Shown piece after piece: positions 47,701 through 60,618 of a stretch of DNA of 64,000 nt. The stretch spans positions 236,656-300,655 of the forward strand of contig MU839133.1 of the NCBI GenBank assembly GCA_030685235.1, read 5' to 3'. Position 1 is the stretch's first letter. Each line of letters starts with the position of its first letter. Below the pieces are notes generated by a model, which made no database searches, was not told where the DNA came from, and was given only the letters and a program-made list of their open reading frames with translations. The stretch is from Copromyces sp. CBS 386.78 (Eukaryota; Ascomycota; Sordariomycetes; Sordariales; Sordariaceae). The position numbers and the translations under genes were made by a program.

Positions 47701-50255
47701 ATTATAAAGGCGGTACCGAAGTAATTAATTAATATTTTTCGCAGATAAAAAGCTTACAAAATATATTAAATATTAATTTTTAATTTTTAATAATCTTACG
47801 GCGCTATTAAACATAATTTTTATTAGCCGGGGGGGGATTAATAAGACTATTAACTATTATTAAGGAATTAATATTAATACTTCCTTTACTAAAATTAAAA
47901 ATAGGAACAGTAGGATAATCGGCCAAAAATATTTTATAATATCCTATACGCTAATAATTTTCGACTTTTATATTCTAATAGCGAGGAAGGATATTAAAGT
48001 AGTATAAGAGGCCGTCTATAATTAAACGTTTACGTACGTTTTTAAAGAAATTAATATAAGTATTACGGAAATAACGAATTAGGGGATTAATATTATTTTA
48101 GGAATAGGATAAAATAATAACCGTAGTTTAAATAGTATTATATTTATCGTAATAATTTAACGGAATATTTAATATATATTTTATATTAGTAATAGGATAA
48201 ATAGCGCTCTATTTACCGACGTTTCGAAGAATATTAGAAAAGAAAACGAAAAGAAAACCGCGGGAAGAAATTTATTCTTAGTATTAATATAATAAATATA
48301 TTCTATAAGGAGTATATAGAATATAATTATATTAAAGGAAAGGGTATTATAAATATAGTTAGTAAATTTCAAATTATAATAGAAGTAAAAAGTACGACGG
48401 ACGATGCTAATTAACGTCATTAACGGAGAGAAGGGGAGGTAAATATAAAAATAAGAAGGATTTACTAGCCGGGAAGAAGGTTAAAAGCGGGGTTAGAAGT
48501 TAATACCTAAATAAAGGTTTAGAATTCGGGTACCGGGGAAGAAGGGGGCGTAGGGGTACGGGCGAATTTAAAGGACGGGGAATCTATTATATAGATGAAA
48601 TTAATACTACGCTTAGCAGTACCGTAGTTAATACAAATCGCGAAGCTTAAAGGGTTAGATATACGGCCAGGAAGATAATTAGGAATATAATTAATAGAAG
48701 AAAATATTATTTTAAAAGCTAATTAAATAAGGAAGAAAAGAAAGTTCGAAAAATAGCGGCGGAGAAGAGTTCTTATATAGAGGGAAAGGAGAGGCCTTTA
48801 CGCTTATATAAACTTTAGTAGAATCGTAGGAGTTTGGGGGATAGTAACGAAGCGGGAATAAGGGTAAATAATAAGGAAGGGACAATTACTATAAGCGGTT
48901 TAGGAAGAAGGAGCGGCGTACGAGAGTAGTATTTCGATTATTCTAATATTAAATCGAAGGCGGTAGAAGGGAAATAATTTATTTACTAAAGCGGTAAGTG
49001 AGTACCGCTATAAATAGAATCGAAATAGAATAGGCGCAATTTATTCGCGACCGAAAGAAGCTAGCGGTTTTCATCCGACGGCGCTTATCGCCGCACAGTT
49101 TCCTCTAGAGAACCAGGAGAAGTACCCCATACCAATAAGGCGCTATAGATAGGTAGCATAGGGAATAAGACTATTATTATTTCCACTATACTTCCTTCGT
49201 TACTGTTTTATATTTTAAATTCTATTAATCTACCTATTTTCCCCGACCTTTCTTTTAATATAAGACGAATTCCTTTACAATATTAACGAATTTACTATCG
49301 AACTTATTAAATCCCAATATAAATTCTTCTACTATTTTAATCCCTTTTAGGATCGATATTCGTTTTTCTACCGCTTCCTATACTTTTTCCGCGTTTATTA
49401 AATTCCAATTAAACCTTTCCGCCATTTCTATTTTCCTATTTCTTTTTTTTATTTAAATTTAAACTTTTTAAGGGTAATAATCCGAACCTATTTATCCGTA
49501 CTATTATATTTTCTAATATTCGGCCTTAATACCCTATAAAATTTATATATAATTAATTATTCTATTTTTCTCTCTTTTAATCGTATTTCTAAACTTCATT
49601 AATTCTCTGGGGGAGGTAACGAAATTAAATTTTTATCGCCGTACCTATATAAATAACTTTATAATGTTTAAATTAATTTTATTTTCTAAATCTTAATTAG
49701 GGTAATAGAAATTATAATCCGCTACGGCTATATATTAGCCAGCCGAAAGTTTTTCTTCGAAGAATTCGAAGAGTGGAAACCCTTATTAATATTCTAATAT
49801 ACTTTAAAAGAAAATAGGAAAATAAATAGAATAGACGGTTATTAGTTTTGGTAAATTCTTTAATATTACCGTAGCCTAATCCTTCCCGACCCGGAAATTT
49901 AAATCCTTTAAATTCTACCTCTTATTTACATAAATTACTACTCTACCTTTTTCTAAATAATCAACATTATAATATTTACTGCCCTTTAGCCGGTAAATAT
50001 CCTTATTTAAATTTTTGCCCGGCTTTTAAATTACTACGATATTATAAGTTTCCTCTTATTCGAATAGGGTTTTCCTTTTCTCGTATAATTTCCTTATATT
50101 TTAATAGAATATTTTTAATTAAAATATTAATTACCCTATAAGAAGCTTCCTTCTAATTTAACGGCGGGCTAAGGGGGTATCGTTTTTTTAAAGGCAATAA
50201 TAGAAATTAAGGGTATAATAGTAATAGAATTAATACGGCTATAATCCCTTATATT

Positions 50256-51719
50256 TTAAAAACGGGTATAAACGTCTATTGGGCCTATATTTATAAATTT
50301 CGGCCGAAAACCGCTTTTAATCTTCTTAAGGCGGCTTTTTTTTCCTCTTCCTATAAATAATCTTTCTAAAATTATAATTAAATAGGAACTAGGGGGGGCG
50401 TTAGAAATTATAATATCCTCTTCCGTTTCTATCATTAACTTTAATATTAATTTAATTAATCTTTTACAAATAGTAAAACTGTAAAGCCTTTTAATATAAT
50501 TAATAAATACCTTTGTATAAGCCGTTCTTACGAACGGGTATTTCTTTTTATTAAAAGCGAAATACCCCGATTTCTTATACAATTTATAAAAGATTAAGGA
50601 ATTATCTTTATTCGAAGGGTAATTTTCTTCTCCTATATGCGGCCCTTCGTACTTAATTTTATTATAATAATTATAAACGTTTTCTTAATAATAAAATTTC
50701 GTTGTATATTTAAAATATTATTGAACGGAGGCTATAATTTAAAACGGTTCGTATATATATACGCTACCGTCCTAAAGGAAAAAGTTCTCTTAGAAGAAGA
50801 TTGCGGCTTTCGTAATTGCGATTTCTATTAAAAATATTTTTCTTTCTTCCTTTTTATATTTCTTCTAAAATTTAATCCGAATAATTTCTACTTCTTTATT
50901 CTTCTCCCTTATTTTTAATATAATTAATTCGGGTTATTTCGCGTTAATATTAGCTTACGGGACTCCTTTAATTAAAACGGCTATAGTATTTAAAGATACG
51001 ACGGCCTTTTTTCTAAAAACCTTTTTAGCTTAAATTTAATATTTTTAATATTAATCTTTAATTAATTCGTTAAAGATAATTACGTAATTTCCGTTCGTTA
51101 TTATTCTAATAATTACGGAGATTACTTTATATAAGCTCTCTTTCAAAACGTTTTTAATAATTTACTTTATATTATTATTCGAATATATAGTAAACTTAAC
51201 AGTAATTTAAACTTCTTTAATAGTAAGCTAACGTTCGTAGTTAGAAGGGATAAATCTTTTAATAATAATAGTAGGTAAATAGTAGAAAGTAGTATTAATT
51301 TTATTTAACGATTTCCGGATAATATTAACTTATTTTTTCGGCGCTTTTTAGGCGTCTTTTTTCATTTCGTTCGAAATAAATTTATTTAAATTGTCAATAT
51401 CTTTCCTAATAATAAATTGGGCTTCGGCGGCTTTATTTACTTTAAGTATTTTAAATTTATTTTTGTTCGTAAAAGTTTTCGCGAATTCGAAAAAGAATTT
51501 TCGAATTTAATAACGGTCGTTAGTTATTACGGCGGTATAGTCCGTAGTCTTATTCGCTATAGTAATAAATTTCTTTATAATTTTATTATCTTCCTCCGTT
51601 TTCTCCGAAGTTTTTATAGTAAGTGCGGCGTCGGGGTTATTATATTTTAAAATGCCTCTGAAAGGGTTATAGACATTATTTTCGAACTTATTCGTACTTC
51701 TATTAATTGTTATCGGCAA
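50256..51719 (-). pseudogene. LINE ORF1, copy C
   Basis: 488 codons in one frame from 51719 to the stop at 50256, stops only of RIP type. It matches ORF1 of A, B and E: N-terminal NPFRGILKYNNPDAAL block, zinc-knuckle relic GYFAFNKKKYPFVRTA and a basic tail RGKKSRLKKIK in which the AT-hook core has decayed. Confidence 0.75.
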
Positions 51720-51872
51720 CGATAGTTCAATACTATCGCTACGGTCGTTATAAAATATCGCGGAGGGGGTAAATAACCTTCCTAAATCGATTACCGTTGT
51801 CGGTTTTCGTTTTAGAGCACTTCCTAACTAGAAATCGGCGTTTCCGGTTTCGGCGTCGTAAACTTTAGTAGA

Positions 51873-52024
51873 ATTGTAGGAATTTAGGGGATAATAATGA
51901 AGCGGGAATAAGGGTAAAGAATAAGGAAAGGACGATTGCTATAAGTAGTTTAGGAAGAAGGAGCAATATATAAGAATAATATTTCGATTATTTTAGTATT
52001 AGATTCAAGGTAATAAAGGGGAAG
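51873..52024 (+). mobile_element. LINE copy G, middle fragment
   Basis: LINE 3' region in plus sense between the C insertion and Gypsy #2. It continues at 59302. The last 5 bp, GGAAG (52020-52024), are the Gypsy target duplication. Confidence 0.85.
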
Positions 52025-52246
52025 TATCACGGGGTGAGGCACTGTTGGGGGTAGGGTAAGATATGCGTTGTTGTGCGAAGGAGAGGAAAGGAAGGATGTG
52101 TGCGGAGGACTGGCTATATGGGCGAGAGCCCTAGAAGCCAGGCCGTGCGCGCACATAACCCTACACGTAACCGTACCATAACGATGGTCATAGCACATCT
52201 AAGAGGCAATGCAAGGTGGGCATATCACAGGCCTAATCCTATAATA
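52025..52246 (-). repeat. Gypsy #2 3' LTR
   Basis: 222 bp. On plus it starts TATCACGGGGTGAGGCAC and ends CCTAATCCTATAATA. It differs from the 5' LTR mainly by C/T and G/A changes. It is little RIPed over most of its length. Confidence 0.93.
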
Positions 52247-52262
52247 CTATCCCCCCTCAAAA
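52247..52262 (-). other. Polypurine tract of Gypsy #2
   Basis: Reads TTGAGGGGGGATAG on minus directly before the 3' LTR, as expected for the plus-strand DNA primer of an LTR retrotransposon. Confidence 0.7.
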
Positions 52263-52309
52263 GAAGCTCTAGTAGCTTCAAAGATATATACATATAATAA
52301 TAGCTGTTT

Positions 52310-55300
52310 TTACTCGTACAGCTCCATCTCCTTCAACATCTTATCGTAATCAATAACCTCTGCAAGCGGTATCCTACCTACCCAAATATCTAACAACCTT
52401 CGTAGGATCTTCCCGCACAATAATACTAAAGATTCCTCTACCTTCTTATCTAGCAGTTCGGTCGGTTCACAAACGGTCGTAACGCCGTTTGGGAACGGAG
52501 TAGACATATCGATTACGGCGGCGGTCTCGCGGCGTACCAGGCGGGCGGAGCGCCGTCTAGGTAGCTTAAAAACGGACTCAAAGGGCTCGGGAGCGGACAC
52601 AAGTTCGGGTACCGGGGCGGAATTAATATATTCGGACCATTACTAAACCTCGGGAGGCACTAGCTTGTCGGAATTCTCCTTATAGAAGCGTAGGATCATC
52701 TCTTCGCAATCAATAACGTTAACTTTAAATTCCCAAGTCGGTTAATAATCGCCTTTCCATTATACACAGTAATACCAATAAGCATTATTACCCAACTAGG
52801 CACAGTCGATAAACTTCTCGAAATCCTACTCAATACATTCCTAGTAATCATTTATACGGATTATAATTCTACCGTCATTTACCTTAATATCCATTAAAAT
52901 ATTCTAACTAAATAGGCCTCTACCGATCTATAGTTAAACCATTAAGACGTAAAAAACAGGGGCCCATTTTATATTCGAAGGCAAAGCGAAATATACCGTA
53001 TAAAATTCCGCTCGTATAACTTTAAACGGTCCTTCCCAACAAGGGCAAAACTTCAACATCAATCGACCGTTAACAAAATTAATCGTATTAAAAAATACCA
53101 AATCCCCTTCCTTATACTTAGGCAAATCGACTCGGTAACGGTTAATATTATCTTCGTACCGTACTTAAATACGCCTTATCTATTAGGATACAAAGTCCCA
53201 AATCGTCTAAAAACAATCAGCTAACTCGTTAACCTTATAATACTCTTTTAGCTAAGCGGGTAATAAATCTAAATACAGTAAGGTACGTAGTTCGGTACCC
53301 ATTCGAAGATAAAAACCGTAATTAGCGAAGAAGGGAAAAACACCAGTCGATAAGGAAATCGCATTATTTACCTACAAATTCAGCGAAGGGTAGCCATTTA
53401 GCCCAATTAATCTATACCCAATTAATATAAAAACAAAGAAATTACTCTATCTCTACGTTAATACGCTCGGTTTAAACGTTAATCTAAGGGTAAAAAACGG
53501 AGGTCAATTTACAAGTAATAATAAACCGCTTACATAGAGTACTCTAAAAACGTAAAATAAACTACGTACCGCAATCAGAAAGGACTATATCTAATAAACC
53601 GTAAAAGCAATACACCCGGTCGATAAAACAATTAACTAACTCTTCGGCCTCTAAAATCACCATTAAAATATAATAACGCATCTTAATAAATCGGTCAACG
53701 ACGACGGCGATATACTTAAAAGTCTAACCGAAATAAATATTTAAAAATAGTAGAATAACGTAATCAATAAAAATATCTTTCTATAAGGCGAAGGAAACTT
53801 TAAAAGGTTTAAATAAACTAGCGGATCCTCGTTTTAAAAACTTCGTTTTAACACAAGGGAAATAGCCTTTATAAAAAACTCTAATATTATAAACCATCCC
53901 CTCCCAATAGAAATCGTATTAAAGAAAATCGTAAATCGCATCGCGGCTAAAATACCCCGCACTAAGGGAATTATATTAACAATTAATTAGAACGAACTAA
54001 AATTCTTTATTATAAAGGTCAATAATAACCCTATTACGCTATTTAGCAACACCATTATTAACTACCCAATATTCCGCGAATACTTTATAAAAGACTTTCT
54101 TAATACCGGGAATCTATTATCTACAAGCGGGGTCCGCGAAACAAGAAACTACCTCTTAAAGGAAAACGGAAATTTCGTAACTATTCAAAATAATATCGTC
54201 AATAGACTTATCGTCGTAGTCGCTCATTAAACGGAGTAAGAAATTTGAAGGGTCGTCCAAATAACCCTCTTCAAACCACGCTAAATCTAAAAGGGCGCAT
54301 TAACAAGCTACTAAACAATTATCGTTAATATTAACAGGGCGGTCATTAAATTTACAGCTTAAAATATTAAAGCGAAGGTTTTACAATCCTAAAGTATATT
54401 TAATTAAAAAGTTAAACCGTAATAGGAATTAGAACTACCTTATATAACACTAAATAAATTGCTTATTAATAATAAAAATTTAAAGGTTCTTATAGTCGGT
54501 TAGGATATCGAAAGGTTATTAGGCACCCTCGAACTCTAGCCTCCACTCTTCGAGGGCTTTAATAATAGCGAACAACTCTTTATCGTATATATTATAATTA
54601 TATTCTTAAAATAAATATTTTAATAAAAAGTAAGCAACGGGGTAGAATACTCTATCGTCCCCGTATTAAAATAGGGTACCTCCCGCAACCCAATTAAAAG
54701 CGTCTATTTCGACTACTATCTTCCTAAACCAATCGTAAATCTTCAATACAAGTCCACTAGTAAAAGCCCTTTTCAAAGCTTCGAAAGCAGAATTATACGC
54801 AGCGGACCACAACTATACAACATCCTTTTTCGTAAATTCGTATAACAATCCCGCCATTATTGAAAAATCTTTAATAAAATAGCAGTAGAAATTTACGAAA
54901 CCTAAGAAAAATTGCAAGGATTTCCTAAACTAAGGAACCGCCTAATTAGTAACGGCCTTAACTTTATTTAAATCTATTTCAATACCTCCCGGTATAATAA
55001 TAAAGCCTAAATACTTTATTCGTATTATATAAAACTTACACTTATCAATATTAACGCTAAGGCCTACTTTAACCAACCGGTCGAAGACATTATTAACGTA
55101 CTACTCGTAATCCTTAACGTTATCCAAATAAATTAAAACGTCGTCGAAATAGGCGGTCGCATAAACGTCGAAAACGTCGTAAAGGATATCATTAATATAA
55201 TTCTAAAATACCCCAGGGGCGCCTTATAAACTAAAAAGTACTACTAATAATTCGAATAAACTAAAATACATTATAAAGGCCGTAAACCACTCGTATCCCT

Positions 55301-58300
55301 CCTTAACGCAAATATAATTAAAAGCGGCAATTACATCGAACTTAATAAAAATCTTAATACAATAAATCGCGTCGAAGGTTTCTTTAATCAATAATAATAA
55401 ATACTATAATTTAAAGGTAACATTATTAATCCCGCGGTAATCTACACAAACGCAGACTCCTCCACCTAGTTTCTTTATCAAAAGGACTAATACGGATACT
55501 TTTAATTATAATAGCCGGATAAACTTTTTCTATAGTATATCATCGATCCATTTTTTAATTACGCTAAATTCGTCGGGGTTAAAAGGGCGTCCGCAAACGG
55601 CTAAGGGTATTACTCCCGGGCGGAATTCAATCTTAAAATTATAAAAGCGGTAAGGAAGGAAGGTTTTAACTCCTTTTTAACGGAAAGTACTTATATAATA
55701 CTAGTACTATTAAAATAATTTAATCTAAATCTATATATTAATTTTAAGGGATTTATTAACTTTCTTATAAAACTTTATAATATTTTCCGTAGTAACCTTA
55801 CGTAAAGTAATACCGTTAGCAGCGAAGTATTAATCGATAACCTATTCGTACTAAGGAAAGTCGTCATCCGTACCATTAATTTTAATAGAATTTAAAACCT
55901 TAATTACTCTTAAAATAGCTATATTACCTTTACTTACTAAACTATCGATCCAACGGTAAAAGTTACTACCGAAGAATTTCTTATATTTCTATCCCCTACC
56001 TATAAATACCTCTTTAATCATATCTAATATAAATTTATTATTAAAAGCGGACAGGTTTAAAATACCGTACTCTTTTACCAATTTATCCTCCTCCAATATA
56101 CATTTAATATCCTCAGCTATATTAGCCCTTATAGTACAGATTACCTAGAAATTATACTTTTCAACTAGCTAATTGAAAACGGTAGCGGATAGTTCCTTAA
56201 TATCGTTAAGGTTAATAGGCCCTATAGGGATATAGAGGCGGCGGACTTTAGATTCAATAATCTACAGCGATAATACAAAATCCTCCAACTACCCGGTAAG
56301 GCACTAGGACCAACCGTAATAAAAGAAGGGGTATTACGCCGTAAGGAATAATATTAAGTATAACGGCTTATCCGGGGCCTATTAGAATTTTACTAATCGT
56401 AAAAGTCCTCAAGCGGTAAACGATCCAATCGCGGAAATAGTTAAACCGTTAATAAGCTACTCGTCTTACAATCGCAGCAATAGAAATACAACATAAAATA
56501 TCTACTTATAATTTAACGTCGGATTTACCTTCGTCCGGGACCTCCTTACAAGTAACCTTCCTAAACCTTAAACTTACTATGTCGAATTAAGCTATAAAGG
56601 CTTCCCATTTATCGTAAAGGATCCCCTTTAAAAGACAACCGCATTTTTCGCATACTATAATAAATTAAAGAGAGTCGCGAAGCTATAAAATACTTAGCGA
56701 ATAATAAATTAACTATAAGTAGCCCAAAATAACCGGATTATCTTCGGCGAAATCGTAAATAAACAAATCGATAACCTCACAATAAGGGCCAATACACATC
56801 GTAAATCTTATAAAATAAATAATATTACCCTTAGCAAAACCTCCATCAACGAAGTACAAGATTTTAAATATTATAAATTTAAAGAAGGAGAATTAATAAC
56901 GATAGGCGAAACGTCTATCAATAAAACCCAAAGCAATACAACCACTATCGACCAACCCTAAACAATATACTTTACGCGATCCATCAAACAAATAAATAAA
57001 AAAGTTTAATAAATTAAAATATTTATAACAGCTATCTATAGAAGATCTATAAATCTCAACTATATCTAGCTATACAATAACACTACCCTCCTCCCTTTAT
57101 CCTATAAATAGTTACCTCCAATCGCAATTTAGTTTAGAAGCTACACATTTCCCTACTAATTAACGTAATTAATTTTATTACCCTAAATAGGGCCAACGAA
57201 GCCAGGGACGTACGCGGGGACCGGGGCCTACTAATACTACAACGCCGTAATATTATTATTATTATTAGCCGCCTAAGCGTTTATAACGTTAATTTAATAC
57301 TATTAACCATAGCCCTACTAACCGTAACCCTACTAACCGTAGCCGTACTAACCCTACTAAAGAACGGAATTATTATTACCGCCCCTACTACCGCCTTTAC
57401 CACTACCCCTACCGCCGCGACTACCGCAACTACTACAAGTAGAAACGGAGGGGTCTTTATTAAAATTAATACAATTACAGCAAACGGCCGAAAAATAATT
57501 CTTACGACCGCAATAAATATACGCACCCGTCTTCATACAATACTCGAAAATCTTTTACAAAATTATACTACGCATAATAATATTAATAGCGGACATAAAA
57601 TTAAAGTCTATCGCATTACCGCCCTAATTAACAGGCTACTCCACGGACGAAGTAATATTATAATTATTCGAAGAAAATAATTTATAAAATAAATTAACAA
57701 ACTTCTCATAATAAATATTATCTTTATAACTCTAAACTAATAAACAGGTTATTTAAAACTATTTACCGTAATCGTTATTAATAAAAAGCGGGTATTAATA
57801 CGCAATAATATCATAGACGGCCTTAATAACTTTATTACAAAGGAAATATACCTTTATTATATTATCTGTATCGTACTAATCAATAAAAATAATAAAACGG
57901 TCCTCGAAAACGGCCTAACGCATATTTTTAATTATCTTTAAGTCGTTTAATTCGCAACGAACGATAATAGTAAAGTCGGAATTATTATACTTAATATCGA
58001 ACTCCTTAAAAAAGTCTATAACAATCTTCTATTTCTACTTAATATTATTAATCGAATATTCGAAAATATTAGCCAACACTAATTCAATAGCCGCGAAAGG
58101 GGGGCCTTCGAAATATTTAGCGATATACGAAAAATATTTAAACTTAGAGGCAAAATAAATCGGTTCGTTAATCTAATATAGTTTAACCTTTATACGCTAA
58201 AAATAATATTTCTCCGCTTTCTCTAATAAAATAATTCCTTTACTATCGAACAAAATAATATACGTACGTAATTACACCGACCTATAACCGCTACCGTCAA

Positions 58301-58900
58301 CGTTCGTAATCGCTATAATAATTACTTTAATTTCTTAAATTTATTTCAATTAAATACGGATCTTATTAATAGCCTCGGCGTACCTATCTCTCTATTTTTA
58401 GAAAAACTTAAAAGTATTAATTTTAAAATTATTAAAAGATTACTTAAATTCGTTAATCCTTTATTAAAACTCGGTATTTCAAATATTCAAACAATCAATT
58501 TCTTAATAGGATTCGGTAAAATCCTCCTCAACTCTCTAAGCGCGCAAACGGGCCTCGACTACATCGTCGTAAACGAAACGGTTAAGGGCGAAAGTAACGT
58601 CGCAAAATATAGGGACCGAAGTAAACGCAAAGGCGTAATCTACAATATAAACAGAAGGAGAACAAATATTAAAATCGTTATCGAAATTTATAAATACCTT
58701 AGCAAAAGTATTATAAATTACTTAATTCGCAGGGTCAATATCGGAAACTTAAAGAGCTCCGATGGCGGTTACTACAATAAAATTATCAATAATAACCCGT
58801 AGTTAATCTATTATTAATTACTAAATTAAATACAGATACAGTTATTACTAAAATAAACCGTCTTAATTAATAAGTATAAAAGGGAAAAAAAAAATAAGGC
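52310..58900 (-). pseudogene. Gypsy #2 gag-pol pseudogene (gag, RT, RNase H, integrase, chromodomain)
   Basis: Gag has a CCHC relic at about 57475-57525 (YCGRKNYFSAVC) followed by Ser/Gly and Gln-Gly-Tyr repeats. RT includes FDVIAAFNYICVKEGYEWF (about 55300) and the YFDDVLIY catalytic box at 55127-55153. RNase H has YNIYDKELFAIIKALEEW (about 54540-54600). The integrase core shows VVVDRFIKM (53690-53715), LSDCGT and the C-terminal GDLVFF...WEGPFKVI fold (52934-53125). A chromodomain-like YYCV*WKGDY*PTWEF follows (about 52722-52790), then a Pro/Arg-rich tail to the stop at 52310. It would copy and integrate the element, with the chromodomain steering to H3K9-methylated chromatin as in known chromoviruses. 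RIP stops kill it. The N-terminal boundary is approximate. Confidence 0.85.
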
Positions 58901-59074
58901 TAATTAATACCTATTATATTACCTAACTCGAATCGCGATATTTGCGACCGAATCTTTACTTATCCGCTTATAATCTTTAATCGCGGATACAATTTGAATA
59001 ATATTTCTATACAAAACGCAAATCTAAATCTATCTCCCTTAAACGCACGCAGCGCAATAGTAGGCACAACAAAC

Positions 59075-59296
59075 TATCACAAAGTAAGGCACTATTGGGG
59101 GTAGGGTAAAATATACGTTATTGTACGAAAGAGAAGAAAGGAAGGATATATACGGAGGACTAACTATATAGGCGAGAGCCCTGGAAGCCAGGCCGTGCGC
59201 GCACATAACCCTGCACGTAACCGTACCATAACAATAGTCATGGCACATCTAAGAGGCAGTGCAGGGTAGGCATATCACAGGCCTAATCCTGTGATA
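59075..59296 (-). repeat. Gypsy #2 5' LTR
   Basis: 222 bp. The half next to the interior (59075-59165) is RIPed, while the outer half keeps CA/TG (e.g. GGAAGCCAGGCCGTGCGCG). It ends CCTAATCCTGTGATA on plus. Confidence 0.93.
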
Positions 59297-59301
59297 GGAA
59301 G

Positions 59302-59509
59302 TAATTTATTTACTAAAGTAGTAGGTAAGTACTGCTATAAATAGAATTAAAATAGAGTAGGCGCGATTTATTCGTAACCGAAAGGAATTAACGGTTTTCA
59401 TCCGACGGCGTTTATCGCCGCACGGTTTCCTCTAGAGAACTAGGAGAAGTACCCTATGCCAATAAGGCGCTATAAATAAGTACCATAGGGAATAAGACTA
59501 TTATTATTA
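59302..59509 (+). mobile_element. LINE copy G, 3' end and tail
   Basis: LINE 3' terminus ending in ATAAGACTATTATTATTAT, then the 14-bp duplication TTATAAAATAAATA (59510-59523). Confidence 0.9.
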
Positions 59510-60025
59510 TTATAAAATAAATAAATTTTTTTATATATATATTGTCCTAAATTATTTATAAATAACTGATTACTAAATAATAGCGACTAATTAACTATAA
59601 ATAAAAAAAGAACTCTAAATTTATTTAAACGATAGAACCCAAATTAAAAGAATCCTTTCATAGGTATTATAATTTAATAAGCTAAATGAATACTATTTAA
59701 TAATTAAATTAGATGGAAAATAGTATAATAAATTCGCGTAATATTCTTAAATATATTTAATTATAATACTAAAATAAAAGAATATAGAGGAAATAGGAAG
59801 AAAAAAAATTGAATTATATTAATTATGATAATTATTTAATTACGAAAGTAGTATACCGAAGTATTTAATTAATATTTATTCGTAAGCGAAGAATTTGTAA
59901 AATATTTAAAATATTTACTTTTAATTCTTAGTAACCTTATAATACTATTTCACTTAATTTTTATTACCCCGAAGGGGACCAATAGGGTTATCTATTATTA
60001 TAAAAGAATTAATATTAATACTTCT
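59510..60025 (+). mobile_element. LINE copy H, right part
   Basis: Continuation of H (about element positions 4,960-5,530) after the G insertion. It ends abruptly where an LTR begins at 60026; the 3' end of H is not seen. Confidence 0.85.
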
Positions 60026-60266
60026 TGTCACAGGTATTGCCTGCTCCTTGTAGATAGATAGGGGTGCTATACTGCATTAGTACAGCCAGTTGAGTATAAC
60101 TGTTTGAGTGTAGCAGAGCTAGCACGCATGGTGCCGCCTTGTGGACTTATGGTTATAGGGCTCCACACTATACCCTATATAGTTCTCGTATACGCACAAG
60201 TTCCTCTTCTAGTTCCTCGTATAATAATTAATATTTTACCTTAGTGTTTGCTCGCGCCCTATAATA
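60026..60266 (+). repeat. Diverged Gypsy-type LTR
   Basis: Starts TGTCACAGGTATTGCC and ends CGCCCTATAATA, followed by CTTTATTATAC, the same junction as in the 222-bp LTR family, but the middle is different in sequence. It is only lightly RIPed. Either a solo LTR or the 5' LTR of an element whose interior is lost. Confidence 0.7.
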
Positions 60267-60344
60267 CTTTATTATACTTAACTTCGCGTTAATGTGTAAT
60301 AAGTAATTTTGGTAAGAATTAAACCTAATAGAAGATTAGTAGTA

Positions 60345-60616
60345 CCGCCTTTTTTCATTCAAACCGGATTTGACTACCACACAAGCAGTTTAGCACATCT
60401 GGTGGAGCGCCTGCAGCCAGGGTAAACTGCGTGGCTGAACAAGGGGGTTTTATTGGTAAGGAGGAGGAGGGTGGAGAGGGTGGAGAGGCTGGGCGAGATT
60501 CTGTGTGGGCTTGCCGGTCCGGCTATACTATGATAAGTTTAGCGGGGCAGTGGCTCCACCAGATGTGCTAAACTGCTTGTGTGGTAGTCAAATCCGGTTT
60601 GAATGAAAAAAAGCGG
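60345..60616. mobile_element. MITE 3 (Tc1/mariner-like size, TA flanks)
   Basis: 272 bp with about 64-bp TIRs (one mismatch) starting CCGCCTTTTTTCATTC and ending CTGGTGGAGC, and TA on both sides (60343-60344, 60617-60618). It is GC-rich and un-RIPed, with a purine-rich core (about 60455-60500). It inserted in the leader region downstream of the diverged LTR. The TA duplication suggests Tc1/mariner mobilisation (inference). Confidence 0.88.
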
Positions 60617-60618
60617 TA

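Larger units (their letters stand above)
42391..49177 (+). mobile_element. Tad-like LINE, full-length copy E (innermost of four nested LINEs)
   Basis: Plus-sense full-length copy inserted in LINE C with the perfect 13-bp duplication TATTTCCACTATA (42378-42390, 49178-49190). About 15 extra bases precede the conserved 5' end (ACGACGCCG, 42407 on), possibly untemplated. The tail at 49160-49177 is ACTATTATTAT. Coding order is ORF1 (42407-44025), endonuclease (about 44480-44700), RT (about 45500-46850) and a C-terminal Cys/His motif near 47380-47440. The last 1.4 kb has no recognised sense domain. RIPed, but ORF1 keeps the clearest motifs of the family. Confidence 0.95.
37849..51859 (-). mobile_element. 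Tad-like LINE, full-length copy C (hosting LINE E and MITE 2)
   Basis: Minus-sense full-length copy. The 5' end is at 51859 and the 3' TTA-repeat tail at 37849. The 13-bp target duplication AAACTTTAGTAGA lies at 37836-37848 and 51860-51872, inside LINE G. Subtracting LINE E (42391-49177 plus one duplication) and MITE 2 leaves about 6,775 bp, matching the 6,771 bp of copy B. It is heavily RIPed. ORF1 is at 50256-51719 and ORF2 is split by LINE E. Confidence 0.95.
52025..59296 (-). mobile_element. Complete Ty3/Gypsy chromovirus, copy #2
   Basis: A 7,272-bp element with two 222-bp LTRs (52025-52246 and 59075-59296), TGTCAC/GTGACA-type termini, and the 5-bp target duplication GGAAG (52020-52024, 59297-59301) in LINE G. 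The order on minus is 5' LTR, leader, gag with CCHC, RT, RNase H, integrase, chromodomain, polypurine tract (GAGGGGGGATAG, next to 52247), 3' LTR. The integrase position after RNase H and the chromodomain place it among Ty3/Gypsy chromoviruses. The interior is heavily RIPed; the outer LTR parts are much less so. Confidence 0.95.

Noticed and set aside
57281..57526. Hydrophobic 81-codon frame
   Set aside because: It overlaps the CCHC region of Gypsy #2 gag in a different reading frame and is a mirror of its Gly/Ser repeats.
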